From Xanthobacter autotrophicus (GTDB lineage: Bacteria > Pseudomonadota > Alphaproteobacteria > Rhizobiales > Xanthobacteraceae): DNA of 37,430 bases. Below are positions 26,930-35,480 of the stretch, in pieces (the stretch's first letter is position 1; every line of letters starts with the position of its first letter). Made by a program: the position numbers and the translations under genes. The DNA lies in assembly GCF_029991245.1 (NCBI RefSeq), contig NZ_JAIVFO010000027.1, positions 1 through 37,430 of the forward strand. Reading direction: 5' to 3'. The notes beneath the pieces are model-generated. The model was not told where the DNA came from. It saw nothing but the letters and a program-made list of their open reading frames with translations, and did no database searches.

Positions 26930-27688
26930 ATGGCCGAGGACCCAAAACCCAAAGACGGACAGGAACCGGCCGCGGCAGAGGCAGCGGACGAGGCCTCGGG
27001 TGTCACCAGCCGAACCACGACGGTCGTGACGCAGGAAGAGCAGATGCTCAGAGACTTCCCCTCGAAAGCACCGGGGGTCTATCGATGGGCCGTGGCTGCC
27101 GTGGGCTTCATGGCAGCGGTATCGACGATCGCAGCCACTTTGAAGCCGGAAAACATCGTCACGATCACCTGCACGACCATTTTTATCATACTTCTCATAT
27201 TTCTGCTTTTCAGCTTCGAGAAGACCGAGATTGAAACCGCATCGCAATCCAAGTTGCTGAGCTGGTTTTCCGTTCTGCTTCTGATGGCCGCCAGCTCGGC
27301 GATCGTCACATCGGTCTTCTTTGCATGGCCGCTCGCCTTTTCAGCAACATCAAAGCTTGAAGCGGCGAAGATCAAGGCAAATGTCGACAGCTTCGATTTC
27401 CGCGACAGCATTCTGGTACGGGACAAGAACGACAGGGCCATGTGGCGGCAGATTTTCGGCTCGGAGACGAGCGATGTTTATAATTTCGTCGAGCGGAGGC
27501 ACAACAAGGATTATCTCCTGTTGTGGGATTCCAATCGGAAGATCCATGTCCGCATTCCGGCAGCGGGCGGCCTCGTGCAGTGGACTGAAGAAACCAATCT
27601 TGATGAATGCACGAAAAAGCCCTGCTGGTTCGACCTGCAGGGCGCCGACGTCAATCTGCGTCCAGCGGCATGGTTCTTTTCAAACTGA
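26930..27688 (+). CDS. Unrecognised membrane protein with an exposed C-terminal domain
   Basis: 252 residues; I do not recognise the family. Visible: a charged N-terminal tail rich in Glu, Ala and Thr (about 1-45); three hydrophobic helices (AVAAVGFMAAVSTIAATL, about 55-72; TITCTTIFIILLIFLLFSF, about 80-98; and WFSVLLLMAASSAIVTSVFFAWPLAF, about 113-138); and a soluble C-terminal domain of about 110 residues with two Cys (DECTKKPCWF) that could form a disulfide if it is periplasmic. GGGGAGG a few bases before ATG 26930 supports this start over 26897. Base composition is lower in GC than its neighbours, and it splits ruvA from ruvB, so recent acquisition is plausible. Confidence 0.7.
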   Translation: MAEDPKPKDGQEPAAAEAADEASGVTSRTTTVVTQEEQMLRDFPSKAPGVYRWAVAAVGFMAAVSTIAATLKPENIVTITCTTIFIILLIFLLFSFEKTEIETASQSKLLSWFSVLLLMAASSAIVTSVFFAWPLAFSATSKLEAAKIKANVDSFDFRDSILVRDKNDRAMWRQIFGSETSDVYNFVERRHNKDYLLLWDSNRKIHVRIPAAGGLVQWTEETNLDECTKKPCWFDLQGADVNLRPAAWFFSN

Positions 27689-27736
27689 GCTTCCAGGATC
27701 AAGCCCGGCGTTTCACAGGCATGATGGCGCTCCGCC

Positions 27737-28351
27737 CTACTTCGCCAGTTCCTTCAGACCCAGGCGGATCAGCGTCTCGGTCCTGGCCCCCTCCCCCGCG
27801 CCGCGCAGGGCGGCGGCGATGGCGGCATTGGCCTGCGGCGCGCCGTAGCCGAGATTGACGAGGGCGGAGACCGCATCCGCCGCCGCCCCTCCCTGCCCCG
27901 GTGCGATGACGCCGCCAAGCTGCGCCGCCAGCGGTTCGGAGGCGGAAAAGCCCGGCATCTTGTCCTTCAGCTCGGTGACGATGCGCGTCGCCACCCGCGG
28001 CCCCACCCCCGGCGCCCGCGCCACCGTGGCCTTGTCGCCCAGCGCGATGGCCTGCGTCAGCTCCGAGGCGGTCAGGGTGGACAGCACGGCCAGCGCCGTC
28101 TTGGTGCCGATGCCCTGGATGCCTTGCAGCAGGCGGAACCAGTCCCGCTCCGCCGCCGAGGTGAAGCCGAACAGGCGGATCTGGTCCTCGCGGACATAAG
28201 TCTCGATGAACAGCGCCGCCGCCTCGCCCGCCCGCGGCAGCGCCGAGAGCGTGCGCCCGGAGCAGTGCACGAGATAGCCCACGCCATGGACGTCGAGGAT
28301 CACATGGTCCTCCTCCAGCGTGTCCACGACGCCCTTGAGCTTTCCGATCAT
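27737..28351 (-). CDS. ruvA: Holliday junction DNA helicase subunit RuvA
   Basis: A 204-residue RuvA that binds the four-way junction and loads RuvB. The N-terminal OB fold starts [31 protein letters not shown]; helix-hairpin-helix motifs follow ([18 protein letters not shown] and [21 protein letters not shown], about 70-135). The C-terminal domain III ([25 protein letters not shown]) contacts RuvB. The ATG at 28351 was chosen over a GTG one codon upstream. It lies downstream of ruvC with a DUF1772 gene between. Confidence 0.95.
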   Translation of the reverse strand: MIGKLKGVVDTLEEDHVILDVHGVGYLVHCSGRTLSALPRAGEAAALFIETYVREDQIRLFGFTSAAERDWFRLLQGIQGIGTKTALAVLSTLTASELTQAIALGDKATVARAPGVGPRVATRIVTELKDKMPGFSASEPLAAQLGGVIAPGQGGAAADAVSALVNLGYGAPQANAAIAAALRGAGEGARTETLIRLGLKELAK

Positions 28352-28370
28352 CACAAGCCTTTCCGCCCGC

Positions 28371-28826
28371 TCACGCTGCCGCCGCCCACAGGAAGACCAG
28401 GGTAGCCAGCGCCCCGAGCCCGGTGCGCACCATGTGCAGGTGGCCCCAATTGGTGATGAGGCGCCGCGTCTCGGCGTCGGCCCTGTCCGTCGCCAGCAGG
28501 CGCCGGTTGGTGGGCATGATGCCGATGAGGGTATAGGGCCAGTTGGCCAGCATCAGCACCCCTCCGGCGAGCCAGTGCCAGTCCCCGTCGCGGCTGAAGG
28601 CGATGGCGCCCAGCACCGCGCCGGCCACGGCCAGGCTCGCCTGCATGGCAAAGCCCCGCTTGTAGGCCGGCTTCCATTGCCTGAGCGCCGCCCCGTCGTC
28701 GAGCGCGAGCCGCGCCGGCTGCTCCACGGCATTGATGTAAAAGGCGGCGCCGGTGAACAGCGCGGCCACCACCAGCGCCAAGTGTCCGATGATCATGCCC
28801 GCCCCCGCGGTGAGAGACACCGGCAT
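28371..28826 (-). CDS. DUF1772-like (anthrone oxygenase family) membrane protein
   Basis: A 151-residue membrane protein with four predicted helices ([76 protein letters not shown]). The pattern [16 protein letters not shown] and [15 protein letters not shown], with a WGHLHMVRT near the end, fits the DUF1772 family. Function is unknown; some family members are linked to anthrone oxidation. Start 28826 or 28796 are both possible. It lies between ruvC and ruvA on the same strand, 19 bases before ruvA. Confidence 0.68.
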   Translation of the reverse strand: MPVSLTAGAGMIIGHLALVVAALFTGAAFYINAVEQPARLALDDGAALRQWKPAYKRGFAMQASLAVAGAVLGAIAFSRDGDWHWLAGGVLMLANWPYTLIGIMPTNRRLLATDRADAETRRLITNWGHLHMVRTGLGALATLVFLWAAAA

Positions 28827-28889
28827 TTTCGAGCGCCGTGGATTGCGGTTCGCGTGACGAAAATGCGGTGAACACAATGATCCTGGACT

Positions 28890-29399
28890 CTACAGCGCCG
28901 CGCGGGCGCGCGCAGCCGCGCCGCGATGGTGGGCGTGGGTGACGGCCACCGCCAGCGCGTCGGAGGCGTCCTCGGTCTGCGGCGTGGCCTTGGGCAGGAG
29001 GATGCCGATCATCATGCGCACCTGCGCCTTTTCGGCGCGGCCGGCGCCCACCACGCTCTTCTTCACCAGAAGCGCGGCGTATTCGGCCACCGGAAGACCC
29101 ATCTGGGCCGGCGCCAGCAGCACCACGCCGCGGGCCTGCCCCAGCTTCAGGGTGGACGACGGGTTCATGTTGACGAACGTCTCTTCCACCGCCGCCTCGT
29201 GTGGGGAAAAGCCCTCGATGACGCCCAGAAGCTCGCGGTGCAGGGTGGCGAGCCGCTCGCCCATGGGCGCCTGATCCGGCGGCAGGATGGTGCCGCAGGC
29301 GACAAAGGCGAGGCGCGAGCCGGTGACGTCGATCACCCCCCAGCCGGTCCGCCTCAGGCCCGGGTCGAGGCCGAGGATGCGAATCGTGTTCAGGTCCAT
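28890..29399 (-). CDS. ruvC: Crossover junction endodeoxyribonuclease RuvC
   Basis: A 169-residue RNase-H-fold resolvase that cuts Holliday junctions. Catalytic acidic residues are in ILGLDPGLRRTGWG (Asp12), AAVEETFVNMNPSS (about residue 70) and near the C-terminus EDASDALAVAVTHAH. The start MDLNTIRILGLDPG at 29399 is typical; ten further upstream codons are Pro/Arg-rich. It is the first of the ruv genes on this strand. Confidence 0.95.
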   Translation of the reverse strand: MDLNTIRILGLDPGLRRTGWGVIDVTGSRLAFVACGTILPPDQAPMGERLATLHRELLGVIEGFSPHEAAVEETFVNMNPSSTLKLGQARGVVLLAPAQMGLPVAEYAALLVKKSVVGAGRAEKAQVRMMIGILLPKATPQTEDASDALAVAVTHAHHRGAAARARAAL

Positions 29400-29490
29400 G
29401 GGCGCACCGTGCGGGAGGCGCGGCGGCAAGGAAAGGGCAACGCGAACGGCACCACGAGGGGATGGACGCAGGAGCAGACGAAGCGGCGGC

Positions 29491-31902
29491 TCACTTCACC
29501 GCCGCCGTGGTGCTGGCAAGGCGGGTCGCGCTCTTGGGGCGGACCGAAAGGGAAGCGATCGGGGCGCCCGTGCTCTCCTCCTGCCATTGCGGAAGGATCT
29601 CGACGATGTTCGCGGCCGCGTTCTGCGGCGCGGGAACGAAGGTGGCCACCGCCTGCTGCGCCCTGGTGAGGGTGGCGCCATCGGCCTCGCGGGCGAGGAT
29701 GTCGCGCTTGCGGCCGCTGTCGGCATCGCCCTGGGCGGCGGCAAGGCTCAGCCACTTGAAGGCTTCCCCCGCATCGGCCGCGACCCCGAGCCCCCGGGCA
29801 TAGACCACGCCCAGATTGTACTGGCTGTCGCGGAAGCCCAGCTCGGCAGCGGCGCGGAACCAGCGCACCGCGCCTTCCCAGTCCGGCGTCTGGCCGTTGC
29901 CGGCGCACAGCATCATGGCGAGGGCGTGCATGGCCCGCACGTTGCCCTGCGCTGCCGCCCATTCATAGAAGCGCCGGGCCTCTCCCAGATCGCGGCCGGC
30001 GGATTCGTAGAGCGCGCCGAGGCGATGGGCGGCCGGGGCGGAGCCCCGCTGCATGGCGAACGCCAGCCACTTCACCGCCGCGTCGGGATCGGCGTCCACG
30101 CCCCGGCCCTCCGCATAGCGGCCGGCGACAAGGAAGGCGGCGGCCGGATCGCCGGCCCGCGCCGCGGTCTGGAGCGCGGTCGGGCCGATGGCCGCCGGAA
30201 GGTCGCCCGCCGTCACCCCGGCGACGGCCGGGGCAGACAGCCGGCGCAGAGCCTGGGTGACGCCGGAGAGCAGATCCGGCCCGTTGCGCAAGGCAAGGCC
30301 TGCGGCGGTGCCGGCGAAGACGGTGGCGGAGCCGGCCAGGAGCGCGACCATGGCCACCTGCCGCCTGCGGTCGAACAGCCCGGCGACGAAACCCTTTGGG
30401 GCGCGCTTGTCGCGTGGCCGGTCCCGGCGCGCGCGGTGATCCACGCGAGGACGCGAATCAGCGGGGTCGGACCGGGCCGGGCCGGTCCGGTCGGCGCGGT
30501 GGGGGCTCCGGGGCCAGGGCGAGCCGGCAGCGGCATCCGCCGCGTCGGCATGGGTTGGCACGGCGTCGAAGATGGGGTCTTCCGCCGCCTCGGGCGCGGC
30601 AGCCGCCCGTTCGGCCGCCCGTTCAGCCGTCCGGGGCGCCGGGCGGGGGGCGAAGGTGCCCTCCCCGTCCCGGTCCAGGGCGACGGAGATATCGCGCAAT
30701 TCATATTCCAGTTCGGCGGCGAGCATGTCGCCGGCGCGGCGCTCGATCTCGTCCTGCCGCGCCTCGAGGGCGGCAAGGCCCCGCTTCAGCCCCACCACGG
30801 CGGCGCCGTCCGGGTCCTCGGAGACCTTGGCCGCCACCGCGGCCACCGCCTCGGCGGTGGCCACATGGGTCGTCTCGCGCACCTGGCGCATCTCGGCGAC
30901 CATGTGCTGGAGCTGGATCTCGATGTCATCCAGCCGGTCGAGGCGCGCATGGGTGTCCCGGAACTGCGCGCTCAGCTCGGCGAGGGTGCGCTCCACCGCA
31001 TCGGCGAGGGGAGCGATGGCGGCCTTGCCGGCCTCCTCGGCGGCGGCAATGCGCTCGGACAAGGCGGACAGACGCTGCGTCACCTCGGCGCCGATGGTCG
31101 GCGACAGGCTGCTGACCTGGCCGGAAATGGCACTCGACATGGCATCGAGACGACGGTGGACGCCCTCAAGCGCGCCCAGCAGCGAGCCCTGCAGGGCCTC
31201 CGCGGCGTCCGAATCACCGGCACGGGCGCGGGCCTCCACCTCGATCACGCGGCTGAGCAGGGCCTCGGCCTTGCGCTCGAAGGCGCCGGTGGCCTCGGCG
31301 ACGCGCCGGGCCGTCTCCTCGCCGACCCCGGCGACCGCCTCGGCGCAGGCCGTCAGGCGCTGGGTCAGGGCGTGAAGCGCGGCGGTGTCGTCGTGACGCT
31401 CGGCGGCGCGGAGCACCAGATGGTGGATCTCCTCCATCTGCCCGGTCAGCCGGGCGACCTCCACCGGGTCCACCGCGCGGGCGGCCATGAGGTCGATGCG
31501 GCGCGACAGGGCGTCGAGCCCGTCCTGAAGGGCGCGCACATGGGCCGGCTCACGCAAGGCGGCGAGCCCGGCGCGGATGGCGGCAAGTTCCTCGGCGAAG
31601 GCGTGGTCCGCATCCGCGCGCACCGCACCTGCCGCGCGGATGTCGTCCACGCGCCGGCACAGGAGGGTGATGGCCTTGTCCATCTCCTGCACCGCGCGCT
31701 TGGGCGCGGCGTTGGCGAGGCGATCGCGCAGGGCGCTCACCTCGCCACGCAGGGATTCGATGGTCGAGGCCTGGATGTCGAACACGTCCCAGGCCGGGAC
31801 ATCAGGCATCTCGCTGCGCGTGTCCGCCCACAGGGGGGCGGATCCTGCCTGAGCAGGTCCTGCCGCAGCACGCATCCGGGCCGTGCGCTCCGTCCGCTCC
31901 AT
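29491..31902 (-). CDS. PodJ-like polar scaffold: coiled coil, one membrane helix, Sel1 repeats
   Basis: An 803-residue protein. Residues about 45-410 are long charged helices with many heptad stretches (coiled coil), followed by an acidic/Pro and then Arg-rich basic linker (about 420-510), a single membrane helix VAMVALLAGSATVFAGTAAGLAL (about 514-537), and a C-terminal Sel1-repeat domain (about 580-730: AVKWLAFAMQRGSAPAAHRLGALYESAG, ARRFYEWAAAQGNVRAMHALAMML, AVRWFRAAAELGFRDSQYNLGVVYARG, AFKWLSLAAAQGD). This order matches PodJ-type localization factors of Rhizobiales and Caulobacter, which place proteins at the pole. GGGGAGG before ATG 31902 supports the start. Assignment is by architecture. 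Confidence 0.72.
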   Translation of the reverse strand: MERTERTARMRAAAGPAQAGSAPLWADTRSEMPDVPAWDVFDIQASTIESLRGEVSALRDRLANAAPKRAVQEMDKAITLLCRRVDDIRAAGAVRADADHAFAEELAAIRAGLAALREPAHVRALQDGLDALSRRIDLMAARAVDPVEVARLTGQMEEIHHLVLRAAERHDDTAALHALTQRLTACAEAVAGVGEETARRVAEATGAFERKAEALLSRVIEVEARARAGDSDAAEALQGSLLGALEGVHRRLDAMSSAISGQVSSLSPTIGAEVTQRLSALSERIAAAEEAGKAAIAPLADAVERTLAELSAQFRDTHARLDRLDDIEIQLQHMVAEMRQVRETTHVATAEAVAAVAAKVSEDPDGAAVVGLKRGLAALEARQDEIERRAGDMLAAELEYELRDISVALDRDGEGTFAPRPAPRTAERAAERAAAAPEAAEDPIFDAVPTHADAADAAAGSPWPRSPHRADRTGPARSDPADSRPRVDHRARRDRPRDKRAPKGFVAGLFDRRRQVAMVALLAGSATVFAGTAAGLALRNGPDLLSGVTQALRRLSAPAVAGVTAGDLPAAIGPTALQTAARAGDPAAAFLVAGRYAEGRGVDADPDAAVKWLAFAMQRGSAPAAHRLGALYESAGRDLGEARRFYEWAAAQGNVRAMHALAMMLCAGNGQTPDWEGAVRWFRAAAELGFRDSQYNLGVVYARGLGVAADAGEAFKWLSLAAAQGDADSGRKRDILAREADGATLTRAQQAVATFVPAPQNAAANIVEILPQWQEESTGAPIASLSVRPKSATRLASTTAAVK

Positions 31903-32320
31903 TCGGGCCTCCCCGGGGCACGGGTTTAGAGGTTTCTTATTACCGTGCCCGTTCGCGGTGATTCACTGAACAGAGGGTTTCAATTCTTGGTAAATCCGCG
32001 GTTAACGTCGCGTCGATTTGCTCAAATCCGCCAGCCGATGACGAACCCGCCGCACGCGAACCGGCCGCAGATCGGTGCCAAAGGTGCCGCAGCGTCATCG
32101 GACGGGCCGTTCGAGCGGGTCTTTAAGTCATTGAGAAGTTTATGTTGTAACTGTTACTTTCCCCAACGGTAGCCCGCAAAGCCTCCCCTCGGAGCCGGCT
32201 GGAGGTTAAACCTCGTTTGCGTTGCGGCATGTCGCGACGACGCAATTCGGAACGCACATTGATCCAAATTCCCGCGCCGAGCGCCCTGCGGCGGCCGGGG
32301 GTGCGAAGGGGACCAGACGT
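31903..32320. promoter_or_regulatory. 418-base divergent region between PodJ-like and MerR genes
   Basis: No gene is seen. Contents: a dyad GGGCACGG-N19-CCGTGCCC at 31916-31950 just upstream of the PodJ-like start; a short dyad GTAAC-T-GTTAC at 32147-32157 in an AT-rich patch with a TTGAGA upstream (about 32131), which may be the MerR promoter/operator, since MerR proteins bind dyads inside the -35/-10 spacer. Its distance to the MerR ATG (about 160 bases) is long. Confidence 0.4.
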
Positions 32321-32749
32321 ATGGATGCCAATACCTTCGAGCAGGGGGTCGCGACCCCGGCGTTTCACACCGGCCCGGCGGTCGCGGACGGCGCTCGCGA
32401 GGGTGCTCTCTTCAGCATCGGCGACCTCGCCCGCGAGTTCGGCATCACCCTGCGGGCGCTGCGCTTCTATGAGGACAAGGGCCTGCTCTCGCCGCGTCGC
32501 GACGGCATGACCCGCCTGTATTCGGAAGCCGACCGCCGCCGCCTGACGGTCATCCTGAAGGGCAAGCACCTCGGCTTCACCCTGGCCGAGATCCGTGCCC
32601 TGGTCGCCGCCCATGACGGCGAGGAAGCCAGCCTGACGCTGACCCGCGACCGCTGCCTGTCCCAGCTCGCCCAGCTCGAGCGCCAGCGCACCGAGATCGA
32701 CGCCGCCATCGCCGAGCTGAAAAACATGGCGACGTCCCTCGCCGCCTGA
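32321..32749 (+). CDS. MerR family transcriptional regulator
   Basis: A 142-residue MerR-family regulator. The winged helix-turn-helix is in FSIGDLAREFGITLRALRFYEDKGLLSPRRDGMTRLYSEADRRRLTVILKGKHLGFTLAEIRALV (about residues 30-95), followed by a dimerisation helix (LTLTRDRCLSQLAQLERQRTEIDAAIAELKNMA). Only one Cys is present, so it is not a metal sensor of the MerR/CueR type. AAGGGGA precedes ATG 32321; a longer in-frame reading from 32222 is not family-like. It converges with yebC across a shared terminator. Confidence 0.92.
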   Translation: MDANTFEQGVATPAFHTGPAVADGAREGALFSIGDLAREFGITLRALRFYEDKGLLSPRRDGMTRLYSEADRRRLTVILKGKHLGFTLAEIRALVAAHDGEEASLTLTRDRCLSQLAQLERQRTEIDAAIAELKNMATSLAA

Positions 32750-32799
32750 TTGCAATCCGGGCAGGTCGGAATGGCCTGACCGGTTCGACCCGACCAAAC

Positions 32800-32831
32800 A
32801 AAAGGCACGGACTGGTCGGTCCGTGCCTTTT
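32800..32831. terminator. Bidirectional terminator between merR-type gene and yebC
   Basis: A 12-bp perfect stem (AAAAGGCACGGA against TCCGTGCCTTTT) with an eight-base loop and T-runs on both strands, in the convergent gap of the MerR gene and yebC. Confidence 0.9.
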
Positions 32832-32893
32832 TGATTCTGGATCGATGCGACAGCGCCCCGACAGAGCCGCCACCCGCGCGGGTGGCGTCGCCC

Positions 32894-33643
32894 TCACTCC
32901 GCGTTCAATTTGGCCAGCAGGGCTTCGGACAGCTCGAAATTGGCGGTGACGTTCTGCACGTCGTCGTTGTCCTCGAGATTCTCCACGAGGCGGAGCAGCT
33001 TCTCGCCGGTCTCATCGTCCACCGCGACGGTATTTTGCGGCCGCCAGATCAGCGCTGCCTTCTTCGGCTCGCCGAACCTGGCTTCCAGCGCCCGCTGCAC
33101 TTCCGCCAGACTTTCCGCCGCGCACACCACCTCGTGGCCATGCTCGGAGGAGGTCACGTCGTCGGCGCCGGCTTCGATGGCGGCTTCCATCATGGCATCG
33201 GCGTCGGCCTTCTCGGGGGCGAACTCGATGGCGCCCATCCGGTCGAACATGAAGGACACCGAGCCGGTCTCGGCGAGGTTGCCGCCGGACTTGGTGAAGA
33301 AGGACCGCACTTCCGAGGCGGTGCGGTTGCGGTTGTCGGTCAGCGCCTCGACGATGACCGCGACGCCGCCGGGGCCGTAGCCCTCATAGCGGATCTCGTC
33401 GTAATTCTCGCCATCGGCGCCCGCCGCCTTCTTGATGGCGCGCTCGATATTGTCCTTGGGCATGTTCTCGGCGCGGGCCGCGAGGATGGCGGCGCGCAGG
33501 CGCGCGTTCATGTTGGGATCGGGCAGGCCCATCTTGGCCGAGACGGTGATTTCGCGTGCCAGCTTGGAGAACAGCTTGGAGCGCATCGCATCCTGCCGCC
33601 CCTTGCGGTGCATGATGTTCTTGAATTGCGAATGCCCGGCCAT
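32894..33643 (-). CDS. yebC: YebC/PmpR family transcriptional or translational regulator
   Basis: A 249-residue YebC family protein. [32 protein letters not shown] is the typical start, followed by [13 protein letters not shown] and [28 protein letters not shown]. Members act as DNA-binding regulators or, in more recent work, as factors that relieve ribosome stalling at proline stretches. AAGGAA precedes the ATG at 33643. It is a usual neighbour of ruvC; here a PodJ-like gene and the MerR gene intervene. Confidence 0.95.
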   Translation of the reverse strand: MAGHSQFKNIMHRKGRQDAMRSKLFSKLAREITVSAKMGLPDPNMNARLRAAILAARAENMPKDNIERAIKKAAGADGENYDEIRYEGYGPGGVAVIVEALTDNRNRTASEVRSFFTKSGGNLAETGSVSFMFDRMGAIEFAPEKADADAMMEAAIEAGADDVTSSEHGHEVVCAAESLAEVQRALEARFGEPKKAALIWRPQNTVAVDDETGEKLLRLVENLEDNDDVQNVTANFELSEALLAKLNAE

Positions 33644-33809
33644 GCCGCCACCATTCCTTGAATGCCGATCCCGCGCCCCGCCGCTGCAGCGCTGCCCGGA
33701 CCGATCTGTTGACTGGAGCCGGCCTTATAGGTCCGTGCCGGCCAAAAGCGCAAGAAAGCGGGTGCAGCATGATGCCATCCAAAGGCGCCGGCTCCCGCCT
33801 CCCCTTCCG

Positions 33810-34631
33810 TCAGGCCCAGAAGGCCGGCCGCGCCTCCTCAAGCCCGGCGCCGAGGCGCACGGCGGCGACGCGCACGGCAAGGCCGGTGCGGTCGTCGGTC
33901 TCCACCGCCACGCCGGAAAGCGTTCCCGGCCCCGTCGCCGGCTCGAAGCGGCCGGAGGCGAGCTTGCGGGTGAAGCGGCGCAGGGGCTCTTCCTTGTCCA
34001 TGCCGATGACGCCGTCATAGGCGCCGCACATGCCGGCATCGGTCATGTAGGCGGTGCCGCCGGACAGGATGCGGTAATCGGCTGTGGGCACATGGGTGTG
34101 GGTGCCCACCACCAGGGAGGCGCGGCCGTCGCAATGATGGCCGATGGCCTGCTTTTCGCTGGTGGTCTCGGCGTGCACGTCCACCACCACCGCGTCCACC
34201 ATTTCGCCCAGTGCCGCGCCGTCCAGCGCCCGGTCGAGGGCGGCGAAGGGATCGTCCAGCGGGTCCATGAACACCCGGCCCATGACGTTCATCACCAGCA
34301 CCCGGGCGCCGTTCCTGGCTTCCACCAGGGCGGCGCCACGTCCCGGCGTGCCGGGGGGATAATTCATGGGCCGCACCAAAGCCGGCGCCCGCTCGATGAA
34401 GACGAGGGCCTCGCGCTGGTCGAAGGCATGGTTGCCGAGGGTGATGGCATCGGCGCCGGCGGCGATGAGCTCGCCGTAGATGGCTTCGGTAATGCCGAAG
34501 CCGCCGGCCGCGTTCTCCCCGTTCACCACCACGAGGTCGAGCTTCCAGTCGCTGACGAGGTCCGGCAGGCGGGAGACGACGCATTCCCGGCCGGGACGGC
34601 CGACCACATCACCAAGGAACAGGATACGCAT
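33810..34631 (-). CDS. YmdB-like metallophosphoesterase (TIGR00282 family)
   Basis: A 273-residue calcineurin-fold phosphoesterase. Metal-ligand motifs seen: MRILFLGDVVGRPGRE (Asp8), VVNGENAAGGFG, ITLGNHAFDQRE, VVDVHAETTSEKQA and VGTHTHVPTADYRIL. Characterised relatives hydrolyse cyclic nucleotides (2',3'- or 3',5'-cAMP) and affect motility and biofilm choice; the substrate here is not known. It follows the 5-formyl-THF cyclo-ligase gene by 52 bases on the same strand and precedes yebC. Confidence 0.9.
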   Translation of the reverse strand: MRILFLGDVVGRPGRECVVSRLPDLVSDWKLDLVVVNGENAAGGFGITEAIYGELIAAGADAITLGNHAFDQREALVFIERAPALVRPMNYPPGTPGRGAALVEARNGARVLVMNVMGRVFMDPLDDPFAALDRALDGAALGEMVDAVVVDVHAETTSEKQAIGHHCDGRASLVVGTHTHVPTADYRILSGGTAYMTDAGMCGAYDGVIGMDKEEPLRRFTRKLASGRFEPATGPGTLSGVAVETDDRTGLAVRVAAVRLGAGLEEARPAFWA

Positions 34632-34683
34632 TCAGAAGGGTCCAATGAGCAGCGGAGGCCTATGGCGGGGGGCCGGGGCCGGA

Positions 34684-35271
34684 TCAGGCGCGGGGGCCGA
34701 CGGCCCAAGCTTCGATATCCGTTACCATCATGTCCACCGGCTCGTCATGGGTCTCGACGGGCACCGCGTCCACTTCCTGGCACGCAAAGGCAAAGCCGAT
34801 GGCCCGCACCGGCCGCCGCGCCCGCAGCAAAGCGAGGGTGCGATCGTAGAAGCCGGCGCCATAGCCGATGCGGAAGCCGCGCCGGTCGAAGGCGGCCAGC
34901 GGCACCAGCAGCAAGTCGGGAACGATGTCCGGCGCATCCGGCCCCGGCTCGGGAATGCGAAACGCGCCCGAGGGCACGAGCGGGGCGTCCTTGTCCCAGC
35001 GGCGGAACAGGAGAGGACGGTCGCGGGCAACGATGACGGGAAGGGCGAGGACCGCGCCGGCATCGCGCAGGGCGTTCGCCAGCGGCGCGGTGTCGATCTC
35101 GTCGCGGAACGGCGCGAACAGGGCGATGGCTTGCCCCTCCACCGCGCCTGCGGCGGCCAGGGCATGGCTTGCGGCTGCGCGAGAGGCAGCGGCGCGGCCC
35201 GTCTCGCCCATGGCCGCGCGACGTCCGAGCGCGAGGGCGCGCAGGCGTTTCTTTTCGGCGGCGATGTCCAT
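34684..35271 (-). CDS. 5-formyltetrahydrofolate cyclo-ligase
   Basis: A 195-residue folate enzyme that converts 5-formyl-THF to 5,10-methenyl-THF with ATP. The N-terminal KKRLRALALGRRAA, central LFAPFRDEIDT and the C-terminal RIGYGAGFYDRTLA (phosphate/folate-binding) with FACQEVDAVPVETHDEPVDMMVTD are all family signatures. It lies about 60 bases downstream of the 6S RNA candidate, an association known from E. coli (ygfA) to alphaproteobacteria, so co-transcription with 6S is likely. Confidence 0.94.
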   Translation of the reverse strand: MDIAAEKKRLRALALGRRAAMGETGRAAASRAAASHALAAAGAVEGQAIALFAPFRDEIDTAPLANALRDAGAVLALPVIVARDRPLLFRRWDKDAPLVPSGAFRIPEPGPDAPDIVPDLLLVPLAAFDRRGFRIGYGAGFYDRTLALLRARRPVRAIGFAFACQEVDAVPVETHDEPVDMMVTDIEAWAVGPRA

Positions 35272-35329
35272 GAGGGGCGAAGTCGGCTTGTCCAGAAAAC
35301 GTGCGGAGCCACAGAAGCCGTCGGAGGTC

Positions 35330-35480
35330 GATCCCGGGAACCTACAACGTAGGTGGGCGCCGTGTGTCCAAGTCCAGGGACAAGGTCAGGGACAGCTCCC
35401 TTAAGGATCGATAAGGCCCCGGGGAAATGTCTCCTAACGAGCCCCGCAGCCCCGCCCGACCAATGTAGGCACCCGGCCGC
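35330..35480 (-). ncRNA. ssrS: 6S RNA candidate
   Basis: 6S RNA binds the housekeeping RNA polymerase holoenzyme and tunes transcription in stationary phase. On the minus strand a closing stem is visible: CCGGG then CCTACA at the 5' end (35476 downwards) pairs with TGTAGG then CCCGG at the 3' end (down to 35334), enclosing about 143 bases. Inside are further stem segments and an unpaired purine-rich middle (around GGAGACATTTCCCC and CTTAAGGGAGCT), as in the open-bubble fold. The position directly upstream of the cyclo-ligase gene is the conserved site. The exact ends are uncertain by about five to ten bases. Confidence 0.75.

Noticed and set aside
29287-31929. An 880-codon open frame opposite the PodJ-like gene
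   Set aside because: The minus-strand reading has clear Sel1 repeats, a membrane helix and a good ribosome-binding site; the plus frame has none.
32775-32800. A GGTTCGACCC stretch resembling a tRNA T-loop
   Set aside because: No acceptor, D or anticodon arms in register; it lies next to a terminator hairpin.
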